Below, in pieces: positions 41,617 to 50,124 of a stretch of DNA of 61,067 nucleotides; positions within the stretch are counted from its first letter, which is position 1, and the number at the start of each line of letters is the position of its first letter. A program made the position numbers and the translations under genes. The stretch spans positions 1 to 61,067 of the forward strand of contig DASZMJ010000111.1 of assembly GCA_035551935.1 (NCBI GenBank). Reading direction: 5' to 3'. The DNA is from DASZMJ01 sp035551935 (GTDB lineage: Bacteria > Planctomycetota > Planctomycetia > Isosphaerales > Isosphaeraceae). The notes under the pieces were generated by a model that saw only the letters and a list, made by a program, of their open reading frames with translations, made no database searches and was not told the origin of the DNA.

Positions 41617-42657
41617 TCAGCGGTCTCCTCGGGCGACCCGCAGGACCTTGGCCCCGCGGACGACCCCCGCCTTCAGCTCGACCAGGGCCCGGTTCGCGTC
41701 CTCGAGGGGATACTCTTGCACCTCGGGCCGCAGCGGGACCTCGGCCGCCAGGCGGAGGAACTCGCGGACGTCGGCGCGGGCGACGTTGGCGACGCTCTTG
41801 ATCTCCTTCTCGAGCCAGAGGTCCCGCGGGTAGTCGAGCCCCAGCAAGGCCGACTTGTCGGCGTCCTCCTTGCGGATCGCGTTGACGACCAGCCGACCGC
41901 CCGGCTCCAGGTTCGTCAACGCCCGGACGACCGGCGTCCAGGCCGGGGTCGTGTCGATGATCGCGCGGAGCCGCTCGGGGGCGGGCTCGGCGGTGTCGCC
42001 GGCCCACGCGGCGCCGAGTTCCCGGGCGAAGGCACGCTCGGCCTCGGACCGGGCGAAGACGAACACGCGGCTGCGCGGGAAGCGATGCCGGGCCAGTTTC
42101 AGGACCAGGTGCGCCGAGGCGCCGAAGCCGGTCAGGCCCAGCCTCTGGCCGTCCTCGATGCCTGCCAGCCGGAGCGATCGGTAGCCGATCGCGCCGGCGC
42201 AGAGCAAGGGGGCGGCCTCCGCGTCGTCGAAGGCGTTTGGGATGGCGTGGACGAACGCCGAGGGGGCGGTCATCATCTCCGCATAACCGCCGTGGGCGTC
42301 GCGGCCGGTGGCCCGGAACCGATCGCAGAGGTTCTCCTCCCCGCGCCGGCAACGGTCGCAGTGCCCGCAGGCGCTGAAGATCCAGGCCACCCCGACCCGG
42401 TCGCCGACCCGGACGTCCTCGACACCCTCGCCGAGCCGCTCGACCCGCCCGACGACCTGATGGCCCGGGATGATCGGCAGGCGCGGCGGCGGCGTCCGGC
42501 CCTCGATCTCGTCGAGCTCGGTATGGCAGACGCCGCAGGTGTTCACGCGGATCAGGACCTCGCCCGGCCCCGGCGTCGGCTCGGGCCAGTCGACCGTCGC
42601 CAGCGGCGTCGCGTCGCCCCGCACGGGGCCGATCGTCTCGAGGAGCATGGCGCGCAT
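41617..42657 (-). CDS. Zinc-dependent alcohol dehydrogenase (MDR family)
   Basis: A 346-residue cytoplasmic oxidoreductase. Catalytic zinc ligands Cys44 (CGVCHTELDE) and His66 (PGHQVVG), and structural-zinc Cys97, Cys100, Cys103 and Cys111 (CGHCDRCRRGEENLC), are present. The Rossmann loop is GLTGFGASAHL, slightly off the usual GxGxxG. The overall sequence resembles AdhA/AdhP-like alcohol dehydrogenases acting on primary alcohols or aldehydes with NAD(P). Last gene of the minus-strand block; the frameshifted ATPase gene ends 69 bp upstream. The plus-strand surface-protein gene converges on it. Confidence 0.9.
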   Translation of the reverse strand: MRAMLLETIGPVRGDATPLATVDWPEPTPGPGEVLIRVNTCGVCHTELDEIEGRTPPPRLPIIPGHQVVGRVERLGEGVEDVRVGDRVGVAWIFSACGHCDRCRRGEENLCDRFRATGRDAHGGYAEMMTAPSAFVHAIPNAFDDAEAAPLLCAGAIGYRSLRLAGIEDGQRLGLTGFGASAHLVLKLARHRFPRSRVFVFARSEAERAFARELGAAWAGDTAEPAPERLRAIIDTTPAWTPVVRALTNLEPGGRLVVNAIRKEDADKSALLGLDYPRDLWLEKEIKSVANVARADVREFLRLAAEVPLRPEVQEYPLEDANRALVELKAGVVRGAKVLRVARGDR

Positions 42658-42726
42658 CGTGGGATCACCTCCCGCCCGTGAAACGAGCCGTTTCGGGCCA
42701 GTCTACCCTCGTCGGGCCCGCCGCCG

Positions 42727-44922
42727 TTACCGTGTCGTGGCCGCTGGGGTGCGGAGCCCTTCGCGACGGTAGAAGAACCCCTTCGCCGCCTCCGCCGCGG
42801 CGACGTACAACAGCACGATCAACCCCAGGGCGCCGAGCACGCGCGGCGGCAAGGGCACGAGGCCGAGAACCGGGGCCAGCCGCGAGTAGGGCAGCGCCAC
42901 GGTGAGCCCGACGACCAGCAGCGTCGCCAGGGACAGCGGGCGGCCCGGCCGGCTCCGGAAGGAGGGGCGCCGGGTCCGCACCACCAACACGATCGAGGCC
43001 GCCGAGACGACCGACTCGACGAACCAGCCCGTGCGGAACGACGCCGGCGCGGCCCCGAACAACCAGAGCAGGGCCCCGAAGGTCAGGTAATCGAACACCG
43101 AGCTGAGGACGCCGAAGACGACCATGAACCGGCGGATGAAGCCGACGTCCCATCGCCGGGGACGATCGACCATCTCCGGGTCCACCCGGTCGGCGGCGAT
43201 GGTCATCTCGGGCAGGTCGGTCAGCAGGTTCATCAGCAGGACCTGCTTGGGCAGCAGCGGCAGGAACGGCAGGAACAGCGAGGCGCCGGCCATGCTGAAC
43301 ATGTTGCCGAAGTTGGCGCTGGTGGCCATGAAGACATACTTCAACGTATTGGCGAAGGTCCGCCGGCCCTCGCGCACCCCGGCCCCGAGCACGGCGAGGT
43401 CCTTCTCCAGCAGGACGACCTGCGCCGCCTCGCGGGCGACGTCCACGGCGTCGGCGACCGAGATGCCGACGTCGGCGGCGTGCAACGCCGGCGCGTCGTT
43501 GATCCCGTCGCCGAGGAAGCCGACGGCGTGCCCGGCCTTCTTCAGCGCCAGGATGACCCGCTCCTTCTGGTTCGGCTCGACCTCGGCGAAGACCGCGACC
43601 CGCCCCGCCCGACGCACGAGCGCCTCGTCGCTCATCGCGCGGAGGTCCGCCCCGGTCAAGATGTCCGTCTCCGGCAGCCCGGCCCGGCGGGCGACGTGGG
43701 CGGCGACGCGGCGGTTGTCGCCGGTGAGCAGCTTCAGCTCGATGCCGAGGTCGCGGAGGCCCCCGGGCGTCTCGACGATGCCGGGGCGGAGCGGGTCGTC
43801 GAACGCCAGCAGGCCCAGGAACGTCAGGCCCGACTCGTCCCCCCGGGCGATGTTGGACCTGGCCCCGACGTCGCCGTAGGCGACCCCCAGCACCCGGTAA
43901 CCCCGGTCGCTGTACGCGGCGAACTGCCCCTCGATCCGCGGCCGAACGGCGGCCAGTTCGACCCGCTCGCCCGAGGCCGTCTCGGCGGCCGGGCAGACCT
44001 CCAGGACGCTGGCCAGGGCCCCCTTGGTGATGATCGTGCGGGAGCCGTCGTCGGCGGCGACGAGGACGCTGAGCCGCTTGCGGACGAAGTCGTAGGGCTC
44101 CTCGTCGAGCTTCGAGTAGCCGTCGGCGTCGAGGCATTCGGCGGCGATCGCCCGGTCGATCGGGTTGGCGTAGCCGGACTGGAACGTGGCGTTGAGGTAG
44201 GCGAAGAGCCGGACCTTCGCGCCGGGGCGGCCGTCGAAGTCGACGGCCTCGGCGAGCCGGACCCGGCCCTCGGTCAGGGTGCCGGTCTTGTCGGCGCAGA
44301 GCACGTCCATGCCGCCGAGGTCCTCGATCGCGGCCAGCCGCCGGACGATCACCCGCCCCCGCGCCATCCGACGCGCCCCGCGGGCCAGGTTGACGCTGAT
44401 GATGGCCGGCAGCAGTTGCGGGGTCAGGCCGACGGCGATCGCCAGGGCGAACAGGAACGACTCGAGGGCCGGCCGTCGCAGCGCGACGTTGATGGCGAAG
44501 ACGGCCAGGACCAGCAGCAGCGTCACCTCGACCAGCAGCGCGCCGAAGCGGCGGATGCCGCGCTCGAACTCCGTCGCGGGCGGCCGGTGTCGCAACGCCT
44601 CGGAGACGCGGCCGAACTCCGTGTCGCGGCCCGTGCCGGCCACGAGCAGCCGGGCCGTGCCGCTGACGACGCTGGTCCCCAGGAACAGGCAGTTGGCCCG
44701 CGCCGCGACCGGGGCGTCCGGCGGCGATGACCCCGCCGCCTTCTCGACCGGGAAGGTCTCGCCGGTCAGCGCGGCCTCGCCGACGAACAGGTCGCGCGCC
44801 TCCAGGATGCGACCGTCGCCGGGGATCACGTCGCCGGCGGCCAGCGCCACGACGTCCCCCGGCACGACCTCCTCGATCGGGACCTCGACGGGCCCGCCGT
44901 CGCGCAAGACCGTCGCCTTCAC
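42727..44922 (-). CDS. mgtA: Mg2+-transporting P-type ATPase, main part of frameshifted gene
   Basis: A 731-residue open frame covering most of a type IIIB P-type ATPase that imports Mg2+. The actuator motif is ALTGETFPVEK (TGES-like), the phosphorylation site is DKTGTLTEG, and the hinge is GDGINDAPALHAADVG. Multiple transmembrane helices are visible on both sides of the catalytic loop, with the characteristic PKQVLLMNLLTDLPEM. It opens with MKATVLRDGG, but this is not the true N-terminus: the missing first 133 residues lie in the adjacent frame at 44919-45320. Joined, the protein has the usual length. Alone, the fragment lacks the first membrane helices. A single-base sequencing error is an alternative to a real mutation. 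Confidence 0.85.
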   Translation of the reverse strand: MKATVLRDGGPVEVPIEEVVPGDVVALAAGDVIPGDGRILEARDLFVGEAALTGETFPVEKAAGSSPPDAPVAARANCLFLGTSVVSGTARLLVAGTGRDTEFGRVSEALRHRPPATEFERGIRRFGALLVEVTLLLVLAVFAINVALRRPALESFLFALAIAVGLTPQLLPAIISVNLARGARRMARGRVIVRRLAAIEDLGGMDVLCADKTGTLTEGRVRLAEAVDFDGRPGAKVRLFAYLNATFQSGYANPIDRAIAAECLDADGYSKLDEEPYDFVRKRLSVLVAADDGSRTIITKGALASVLEVCPAAETASGERVELAAVRPRIEGQFAAYSDRGYRVLGVAYGDVGARSNIARGDESGLTFLGLLAFDDPLRPGIVETPGGLRDLGIELKLLTGDNRRVAAHVARRAGLPETDILTGADLRAMSDEALVRRAGRVAVFAEVEPNQKERVILALKKAGHAVGFLGDGINDAPALHAADVGISVADAVDVAREAAQVVLLEKDLAVLGAGVREGRRTFANTLKYVFMATSANFGNMFSMAGASLFLPFLPLLPKQVLLMNLLTDLPEMTIAADRVDPEMVDRPRRWDVGFIRRFMVVFGVLSSVFDYLTFGALLWLFGAAPASFRTGWFVESVVSAASIVLVVRTRRPSFRSRPGRPLSLATLLVVGLTVALPYSRLAPVLGLVPLPPRVLGALGLIVLLYVAAAEAAKGFFYRREGLRTPAATTR

Positions 44923-45320
44923 CGCACCAGCGCGAGCAAGTCCGCCACGGCCTCATCCGCCCGCCACTCCTGCGCGAAGCCGAGCAGGCCGCTGACCAGG
45001 ACGATGACCAGGATGATCAGGGCGTCCGTGACGTCCCCCAGGGCGATCGAGAGGATGGCCGCGGCGATCAGGGTCGCGACGATCGGGCTGCCGAACTGCG
45101 CCAGCAGCAGCCGCAACGCCCGCGCCACCCGGGCCGACCCGGCATGCGACGCGGCCGAACCGGGGCGACGTCGCAGCGCCTCCTCCGTCGCCAGGCCCCG
45201 GGCCGTGGTCCGGAGTCGGGCGATCAGGTCGTCGGCCGGGACGCTCCAGAACGGCCGGGGATCTCGCCCCTCCCGCGCCCCGGCCCTCGCCGTCGCTGAC
45301 TCCTCGGCCTCGGCGCTCAA
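44919..45320 (-). pseudogene. mgtA: N-terminal part of the frameshifted Mg2+ ATPase
   Basis: 133 codons starting at TTG 45320, seven bases after GGAGG. They encode the cation-ATPase N-terminal region (WSVPADDLIARLRTTARGL) and the first two membrane helices (FGSPIVATLIAAAILSIALG, ALIILVIVLVSGLLGFAQEW), ending RADEAVADLLALVR before a TGA. The sense sequence at the junction is CTGGTGCGGTGAAG; adding one G (CGG-GTG-AAG) restores the family sequence LALVRVKATVLRD. The start overlaps the stop of the APH/AAA gene (TTGA). Translational reinitiation at the next ATG or GTG could still give a truncated protein. Confidence 0.8.
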
Positions 45321-46933
45321 GGGCGATCCTCCGCGATCCTCCCCAGCAACTCGGCCCCCCGGAGGGCCTCCAGCGCCCGGGCGAACGCGGCCGATTCGCC
45401 GTCGTCGGTGGAGATCGCCCGGGTCGCCCGGGTCGTGGCCTCGTCCGACGCCTCCCAGCGTTCGGCGGCCTGGAGGTAGGTGGACCAGTCGGCGTCGGAG
45501 GCGTCGCCCGTCCGGCGATCGAGCCGCCCGCGGACCGCCGCCGGGTCGGCCTGGCAGAGCAGGAACAGGGCGGGGACGCCCCAGCGGGTGCCCAGCTCCA
45601 GGAGCATACGGCGGCTCGACGCCGCGCGGAAGCTCGCGTCGACCAGGACGCGACGGCCGTCGAACAGGAGGCCCTCCGCGCGTCGCGCGCATTCGGCGTA
45701 GGTCCGCTCGGTCCACTCGGGCGAATAGATCCCCGCGCCGAAGGAGGCCGCCGCGACGCGGTCCGGGCCGAGGCCGGCGAGCTCCTTGCGCACGAGGTCC
45801 GAGCGGATCACGTCGAAGCCCGCCCGCGCGGCCAGGCCGCGGGCCAGGGTGGATTTGCCGGTGCCGGGCAGGCCGCCGACCAGCACCAGGCACGGCCGCC
45901 GCGACGGCTCCTCCAGCTCGCCGAGGCCCAGCAGCCAGCGGGCGCGGGCGCGGGCCAGCGCCGCGGCCCGGTCGGCCTCGGCGAGCTCCGGCTCGAAGTG
46001 AGCGATCCCCTCCACCTTGCCCCGCACGGCCGCTCGATAGGCGTTGTAGAAGGGGAGCAACGCCCGGCCCTCCGGGTCGCCCGCGGCGCGGAGGTAGGCG
46101 TCGGCGAAGGCCCGCGCCAGGTCGCGACGGCCGTGGGCGACGAGGTCCATGACGAGGAAGGCGACGTCGGCCACCGGGTCGGCGCAGCGGAACCGCTCGT
46201 GGAACTCGATGCAATCGATGACGACGAGGTCGGCCGGCGGCTCGCGATCGGGGAAGAGGTAGACGTGGTCGAGCCGCAGGTCGCCGTGGCCGTCGCGCGG
46301 CATGCCCCGGTCGGCGCGGGCCTCGATCGTCGGCCGGAGCCGGGTCAGGGCCGATTCCGTGAGCCCCCGGAGCCGGTCGAAGACGGCACGGCTGAGCGTC
46401 GCGCCGACGTGCGCGGCGGCCTGGTCGAAGTTGTCGAGGGCGTTGCCGGCCACCACGTCGAACCGGCCGAAGGCCGCGACGGCCGGCCCCCCCTCGGCCC
46501 CCGCGTGGAAGTCGGCGAGCCGGCGGGCCAGGGCCTCCAGGTGGCTCGCGTCGAGCTCGCCGCAGCCGAGCCGCGCGCGCAGCGTGGCCTCGTCGGGCAA
46601 CCGCGCCATCTTCACGGCCCAGTCGACGACCTCGCCCGCGTCCTCCACCCGGACGCCCGTCGCGTCCTCGGTGATCGGGACGACGCCGAGGTAGACCGTC
46701 GGGGCGAGGCGGCGGTTGAGGCGGACCTCCTCGTCGCAGGCGTGGCGGCGGCGGTCGAGGGTGGTGTGGTCGAGGAAGCCCAGGTCGAGCGGCTTCTTGA
46801 CCTTGTACGCGAACGGGCCGGCCAGGAAGACCGCCGAGATGTGCGTCTGGCGCACCTCGACCGCCCCGGCCCCGATCGGGTCGGGATACGCCGACGGGTC
46901 GGCCAGGGCCGCGATCAGCCGCGCCAGCTCCAT
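45317..46933 (-). CDS. Bifunctional APH-like kinase / AAA P-loop protein
   Basis: A 538-residue protein. Residues about 1-330 are an aminoglycoside-phosphotransferase-like kinase fold with Brenner motif HGDLRLDH (216-223) and the DCIEFHERFR segment where the metal-binding Asp240 is expected. Residues about 345-530 are a gluconate-kinase-like P-loop domain with Walker A GLPGTGKST (354-362). This two-domain family is widespread; its substrate is not established, so antibiotic resistance should not be assumed. The start at 46933 was chosen because GGAGGAGG lies eight bases upstream; an ATG or GTG further up (46984) lacks it. Its stop overlaps the TTG start of the Mg2+ ATPase gene. Confidence 0.87.
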   Translation of the reverse strand: MELARLIAALADPSAYPDPIGAGAVEVRQTHISAVFLAGPFAYKVKKPLDLGFLDHTTLDRRRHACDEEVRLNRRLAPTVYLGVVPITEDATGVRVEDAGEVVDWAVKMARLPDEATLRARLGCGELDASHLEALARRLADFHAGAEGGPAVAAFGRFDVVAGNALDNFDQAAAHVGATLSRAVFDRLRGLTESALTRLRPTIEARADRGMPRDGHGDLRLDHVYLFPDREPPADLVVIDCIEFHERFRCADPVADVAFLVMDLVAHGRRDLARAFADAYLRAAGDPEGRALLPFYNAYRAAVRGKVEGIAHFEPELAEADRAAALARARARWLLGLGELEEPSRRPCLVLVGGLPGTGKSTLARGLAARAGFDVIRSDLVRKELAGLGPDRVAAASFGAGIYSPEWTERTYAECARRAEGLLFDGRRVLVDASFRAASSRRMLLELGTRWGVPALFLLCQADPAAVRGRLDRRTGDASDADWSTYLQAAERWEASDEATTRATRAISTDDGESAAFARALEALRGAELLGRIAEDRP

Positions 46934-46980
46934 GCGGTCGACCTCCTCCGGACCCAGACTATCCGCGACGGCGCGCGTTG

Positions 46981-48588
46981 TCACCTGCGGGCGGGGGCGG
47001 CCGGCGCGGGCGTCCCCGGCGGCGCTGGCGGACAGGGGCGACGGGGGTCGGGGGAGAGGGCCGGCGGCCGGCCCACGGCGTGGACGAGGCGGAACTGCGC
47101 GCGGTTGTAGGCGAGCACGGCGTCGAGGTAGTCGGCCCGCGCCTGGGCCAGCGCCTGGATCGGCTGGAGTACCTCGATGGGGCGGGTCGCGCCGGGCAAC
47201 TGGGCCCCGCGGCGGATGTTGGTGAGGTTCAGCCCGAGCGACTCGAGCGCCTCGGCCACCGACTGGCGCGCCTCGTCCATCCAGCCGGTCGCCGCGGCGC
47301 GGGCCTTGTAGGCCGCCACCACGTCGCTGGCGACCCGCGCCTGGACGCGGATCAGGTCGATGTCGGCCGTCCGCCGCTGGGCCTCGGCGACTCGGCAGTT
47401 GCCGCGGTCGCTGAGGCCGAGCCCGCGGAGCTCCCAGAACAGGCTCGCCGCGACGTCGCCCCGGGTGTTGAAGCTGCCGAAGAAGCCGTTCTGGCCGCCC
47501 CCGAAGCCGCCCCCCGAGTAGGAGAGGGCGACGCTCGGCACGAACGGCCGGAGCCTGGCCTGCTTGAGCCGGAGGATCGACGCCTCGACCAGCTCCTTCG
47601 CCCGGGCCAGCTCGGGGCGGTCCCGCCAGCCCTGGCAGATCAGGTCGTCGAGCGGGACGTCGTCGGGGACGAGCCGGATGACGGCCTCGGCCGGCTCGAC
47701 CGGTGCGACCACGATGTGGGGGTCGAGCAGGAGCGGACGGACGAGGTTGGCCGAGGCGACCTCCAGGTCGCCGACGGCGACCCGGACCGCCCCGCGTCGC
47801 CGCCGGAGCTCGGCCAGGGTGCGGCGGTAGTCGGCCTCGAGGCCCGCCCGCGACCGCGCGAAGGTCCCCGTGATGCCCGCGAGCACCTCCGCGTTGCCGG
47901 CGGCCTCGCGGGCGATCGCGAGTCGCCCGGCCGCGAGTTGGAGGTCGAAATACGCCTCGGCGACCGACCGCAGAGCGTCGTTGAGCGCGACCCGGACCCC
48001 CGCCTCGTTCGCGGCGATGACCCGTCGCGCGGCGCGGGACCCGTAGATCGCGTCCGAGAGCCGGAGCACGCCGCTCAGGGTGTTCAACGGGGGGAAGCCG
48101 CTCCCCGGCGGCGCGGCGGGGAAGCTGTTGGCGAGGCTGGCCGTCGTGCCGAGGAACAGCGACCCGCGATCGACGGTGATGACCTGGCCGTTGATCGTCT
48201 GGACCTGGCCGTCGAGGCGGTAGTACGTCGGCCCGGTGAAGAGGCTGGGCAGCCAGAGCCCGCGGGCCTCGTCGAGGTCGCCCAGGGCCCGCAACACCTG
48301 CTGCCGGGCGGCGGCGATGTCGAGGTCGCGCGCCCCGGCCAGCCGCAGGGCGCTCGCCAGGTCGATCGGCTGGATCACCTGCCCGGGCACGAGCGGCCCC
48401 GTCGTGGCCGGCTTCGGGACGGCCGGCAACGGGGCGTCGGCCAAGGGCAAGGCCAACGCGGGCGACCGTGCCTCGCGATCCGGCGCCTGCGACCGCGCCG
48501 GGCCCGCGGCGATCAGCGCCGCGATCGAGAGCATGGCCGCCGGCCCCAGCCGCCGCGCCGCGGTCGTCCGCCGCCCCTCACGGCCCAT
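46981..48588 (-). CDS. TolC-family outer-membrane efflux protein
   Basis: A 535-residue protein with a signal peptide (AAMLSIAALIAAGPARSQA). It contains two similar halves rich in long amphipathic helices (DLDIAAARQQVLRALGDLDE; RVASDVVAAYKARAAATGWM) and beta-strand segments, as in OEP/TolC proteins. These form the outer-membrane tunnel for RND pumps. It lies downstream of the RND adaptor gene after a 164-bp gap that holds an operator-like motif, so it may be regulated with the pump but from its own promoter. The C-terminal tail is Pro/Ala-rich. Confidence 0.87.
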   Translation of the reverse strand: MGREGRRTTAARRLGPAAMLSIAALIAAGPARSQAPDREARSPALALPLADAPLPAVPKPATTGPLVPGQVIQPIDLASALRLAGARDLDIAAARQQVLRALGDLDEARGLWLPSLFTGPTYYRLDGQVQTINGQVITVDRGSLFLGTTASLANSFPAAPPGSGFPPLNTLSGVLRLSDAIYGSRAARRVIAANEAGVRVALNDALRSVAEAYFDLQLAAGRLAIAREAAGNAEVLAGITGTFARSRAGLEADYRRTLAELRRRRGAVRVAVGDLEVASANLVRPLLLDPHIVVAPVEPAEAVIRLVPDDVPLDDLICQGWRDRPELARAKELVEASILRLKQARLRPFVPSVALSYSGGGFGGGQNGFFGSFNTRGDVAASLFWELRGLGLSDRGNCRVAEAQRRTADIDLIRVQARVASDVVAAYKARAAATGWMDEARQSVAEALESLGLNLTNIRRGAQLPGATRPIEVLQPIQALAQARADYLDAVLAYNRAQFRLVHAVGRPPALSPDPRRPCPPAPPGTPAPAAPARR

Positions 48589-48669
48589 CGGCTGACCCTC
48601 CTGGCCCTGGTCGCGCCCTTCGCGGCGACCGCCCCGGGACCGGCTCCGCCGGCCGCCGACCTCATGCGT

Positions 48670-48689
48670 CGATATCTTCGTCCGATATC
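48670..48689. promoter_or_regulatory. Operator-like repeat upstream of the tolC-like gene
   Basis: CGATATC-N6-CGATATC at 48670-48689, about 80 bp upstream of the tolC-like start. The same motif with the same spacing lies at the padR start (53788-53807). GATATC is an unusual hexamer in this GC-rich context, so twice in each site is unlikely by chance. Probable PadR-family binding site. Confidence 0.55.
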
Positions 48690-48752
48690 AATGGCCCGCT
48701 TGAGCCCCCCGGCCGGGCCGGGGCGGGGCATCCCGGACGACGGTCAACACCG

Positions 48753-50111
48753 TCAGGGCTTCGCGCCCGAGGCTGCGGGTTTCGCCGATGGCAGCGGTTC
48801 GACGGCCTGCCCGTCGGCGAGCGCGGCGACGTTCGCCTTGGCCACGACCTCGTCCCCCTTGAGCCCCGAACGGACCTCGAACCGGGCCCCGTCGCCCAGG
48901 CCCAGTTCGATCGGCAATCGCGCGGCGTGGCCGTCGCGCACGGCCACGCAGAACGTCTTGTCGCCGTCGCGGCCGACGGCCGTCGCCGGCAGGGTCAGGG
49001 CGTACGGGCTCTCCTCGACGGTGATCGTGGCGTAGGCGTAGAGGCCCGGGTGGAGCTTGCCCTCGGGGTTGGGCAGGTCGATCTCCGCGCGGAGCGTGCG
49101 GGACTTGGTGTCGAGGGCGTAGGCGGTCCGCGTCACCCGGCCCTCGACGACCTTGCCGGGGAGGGCCTGGAGCCGGACCCTGGCGCGGTCGCCGGGGTCG
49201 ACCGCGGGGGCATCCATCTCGGGCACGGCCACGACGACGGTCACGAGGTCGGACCGCGCCACGACGAACAGCGGCTCGCCCTGGGCACCGGGCATGGTCA
49301 GGTGGCCGGTGTCGACGTTGCGACGGGTCACGACGCCGTCGTAAGGGGCGACGATCTTCGTGTAACCGAGCAGGGCCTCGACCCGTCGGGCGTCGGCGCG
49401 GGCGACGGCGATGCCGGACTTCGCGGCGGCGAGGTCGGAGCGGGCCTTGTCGAGCGCGGCCCGGGCCTGGGCCAGCGCCGCCCGGGCCGTCTCGACCTGG
49501 GCCAGCTCTTCTTCCTCGGCCGCCTCGGCGGCGGAGAGCTTGTTGCGGGTCTCGTCGAGGAGGCTGCCGGTCTGCGCCCGCTCGCGGAAGAGCTGCTCGA
49601 CTCGGTTGTACTCCGATCGCCAGCGCGCGAGGTCCGAGCTCGCGCGCTTGATGCCGGCCTGCGCCTCCGCGACCTTGGCCCGGGCGGTGGCGACATCGGC
49701 CCCGGCGACCTCGACCGCGGCCTCGGCCTGGTCGCGACGGGCCTCGGCCTGCTCGACCATCGCCCGCTTCTGCTCGGCCTCGGCCGTCAGCTCGGGCACG
49801 TCGAGCTCGGCCATCATCTGCCCCTTCGTAATCTTCGATCCTATGTTCACTCCCCAGGACTTCACATAACCCACGACGTTGGCATGAATCGCCGTGACCT
49901 CGAACGCCTCGACCTGCCCCGGCTCCTCGACCTCGCGTCGGATCGCCCTCCGCTCCGGCCGGACCACCTCGACCCGCGTCACGGGCCGCGCGGCCTTCGT
50001 AGCGGCCTGGCTCGCGGTCGCCGCGGAGGGCCGGTCGCAGCCGGCGAGGCCCGCCGTCAGGACTGCGAGGGAAGCCAGGAGGACATAGGAACGCGCGGGC
50101 GAACCGGGCAT
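48753..50111 (-). CDS. RND efflux periplasmic adaptor (HlyD family), lipoprotein
   Basis: A 452-residue membrane-fusion protein. A lipoprotein leader (LASLAVLTAGLAGC) anchors it to the inner membrane. The two biotinyl-lipoyl half-motifs are VTAIHANVVGYVKSWGVNIG and YTKIVAPYDGVVTRRNVD. Between them lies a long alpha-helical hairpin (about 115-260, Ala/Glu/Arg-rich). C-terminal beta-barrel domains follow. It bridges the RND pump and the outer-membrane tunnel. Start 50111 was selected because GAGGAGG lies about eight bases upstream. The RND permease gene ends 13 bp before it, so the two are cotranscribed. Confidence 0.9.
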   Translation of the reverse strand: MPGSPARSYVLLASLAVLTAGLAGCDRPSAATASQAATKAARPVTRVEVVRPERRAIRREVEEPGQVEAFEVTAIHANVVGYVKSWGVNIGSKITKGQMMAELDVPELTAEAEQKRAMVEQAEARRDQAEAAVEVAGADVATARAKVAEAQAGIKRASSDLARWRSEYNRVEQLFRERAQTGSLLDETRNKLSAAEAAEEEELAQVETARAALAQARAALDKARSDLAAAKSGIAVARADARRVEALLGYTKIVAPYDGVVTRRNVDTGHLTMPGAQGEPLFVVARSDLVTVVVAVPEMDAPAVDPGDRARVRLQALPGKVVEGRVTRTAYALDTKSRTLRAEIDLPNPEGKLHPGLYAYATITVEESPYALTLPATAVGRDGDKTFCVAVRDGHAARLPIELGLGDGARFEVRSGLKGDEVVAKANVAALADGQAVEPLPSAKPAASGAKP

Positions 50112-50124
50112 GATTCGACCCTCC

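Noticed and set aside
44889..44930. Programmed frameshift in the Mg2+ ATPase gene
   Set aside because: No slippery heptamer or downstream stem is evident; a simple one-base loss explains it.
45317..46933. APH/AAA gene as an aminoglycoside-resistance gene
   Set aside because: The fused P-loop domain marks a separate family without proven resistance function.
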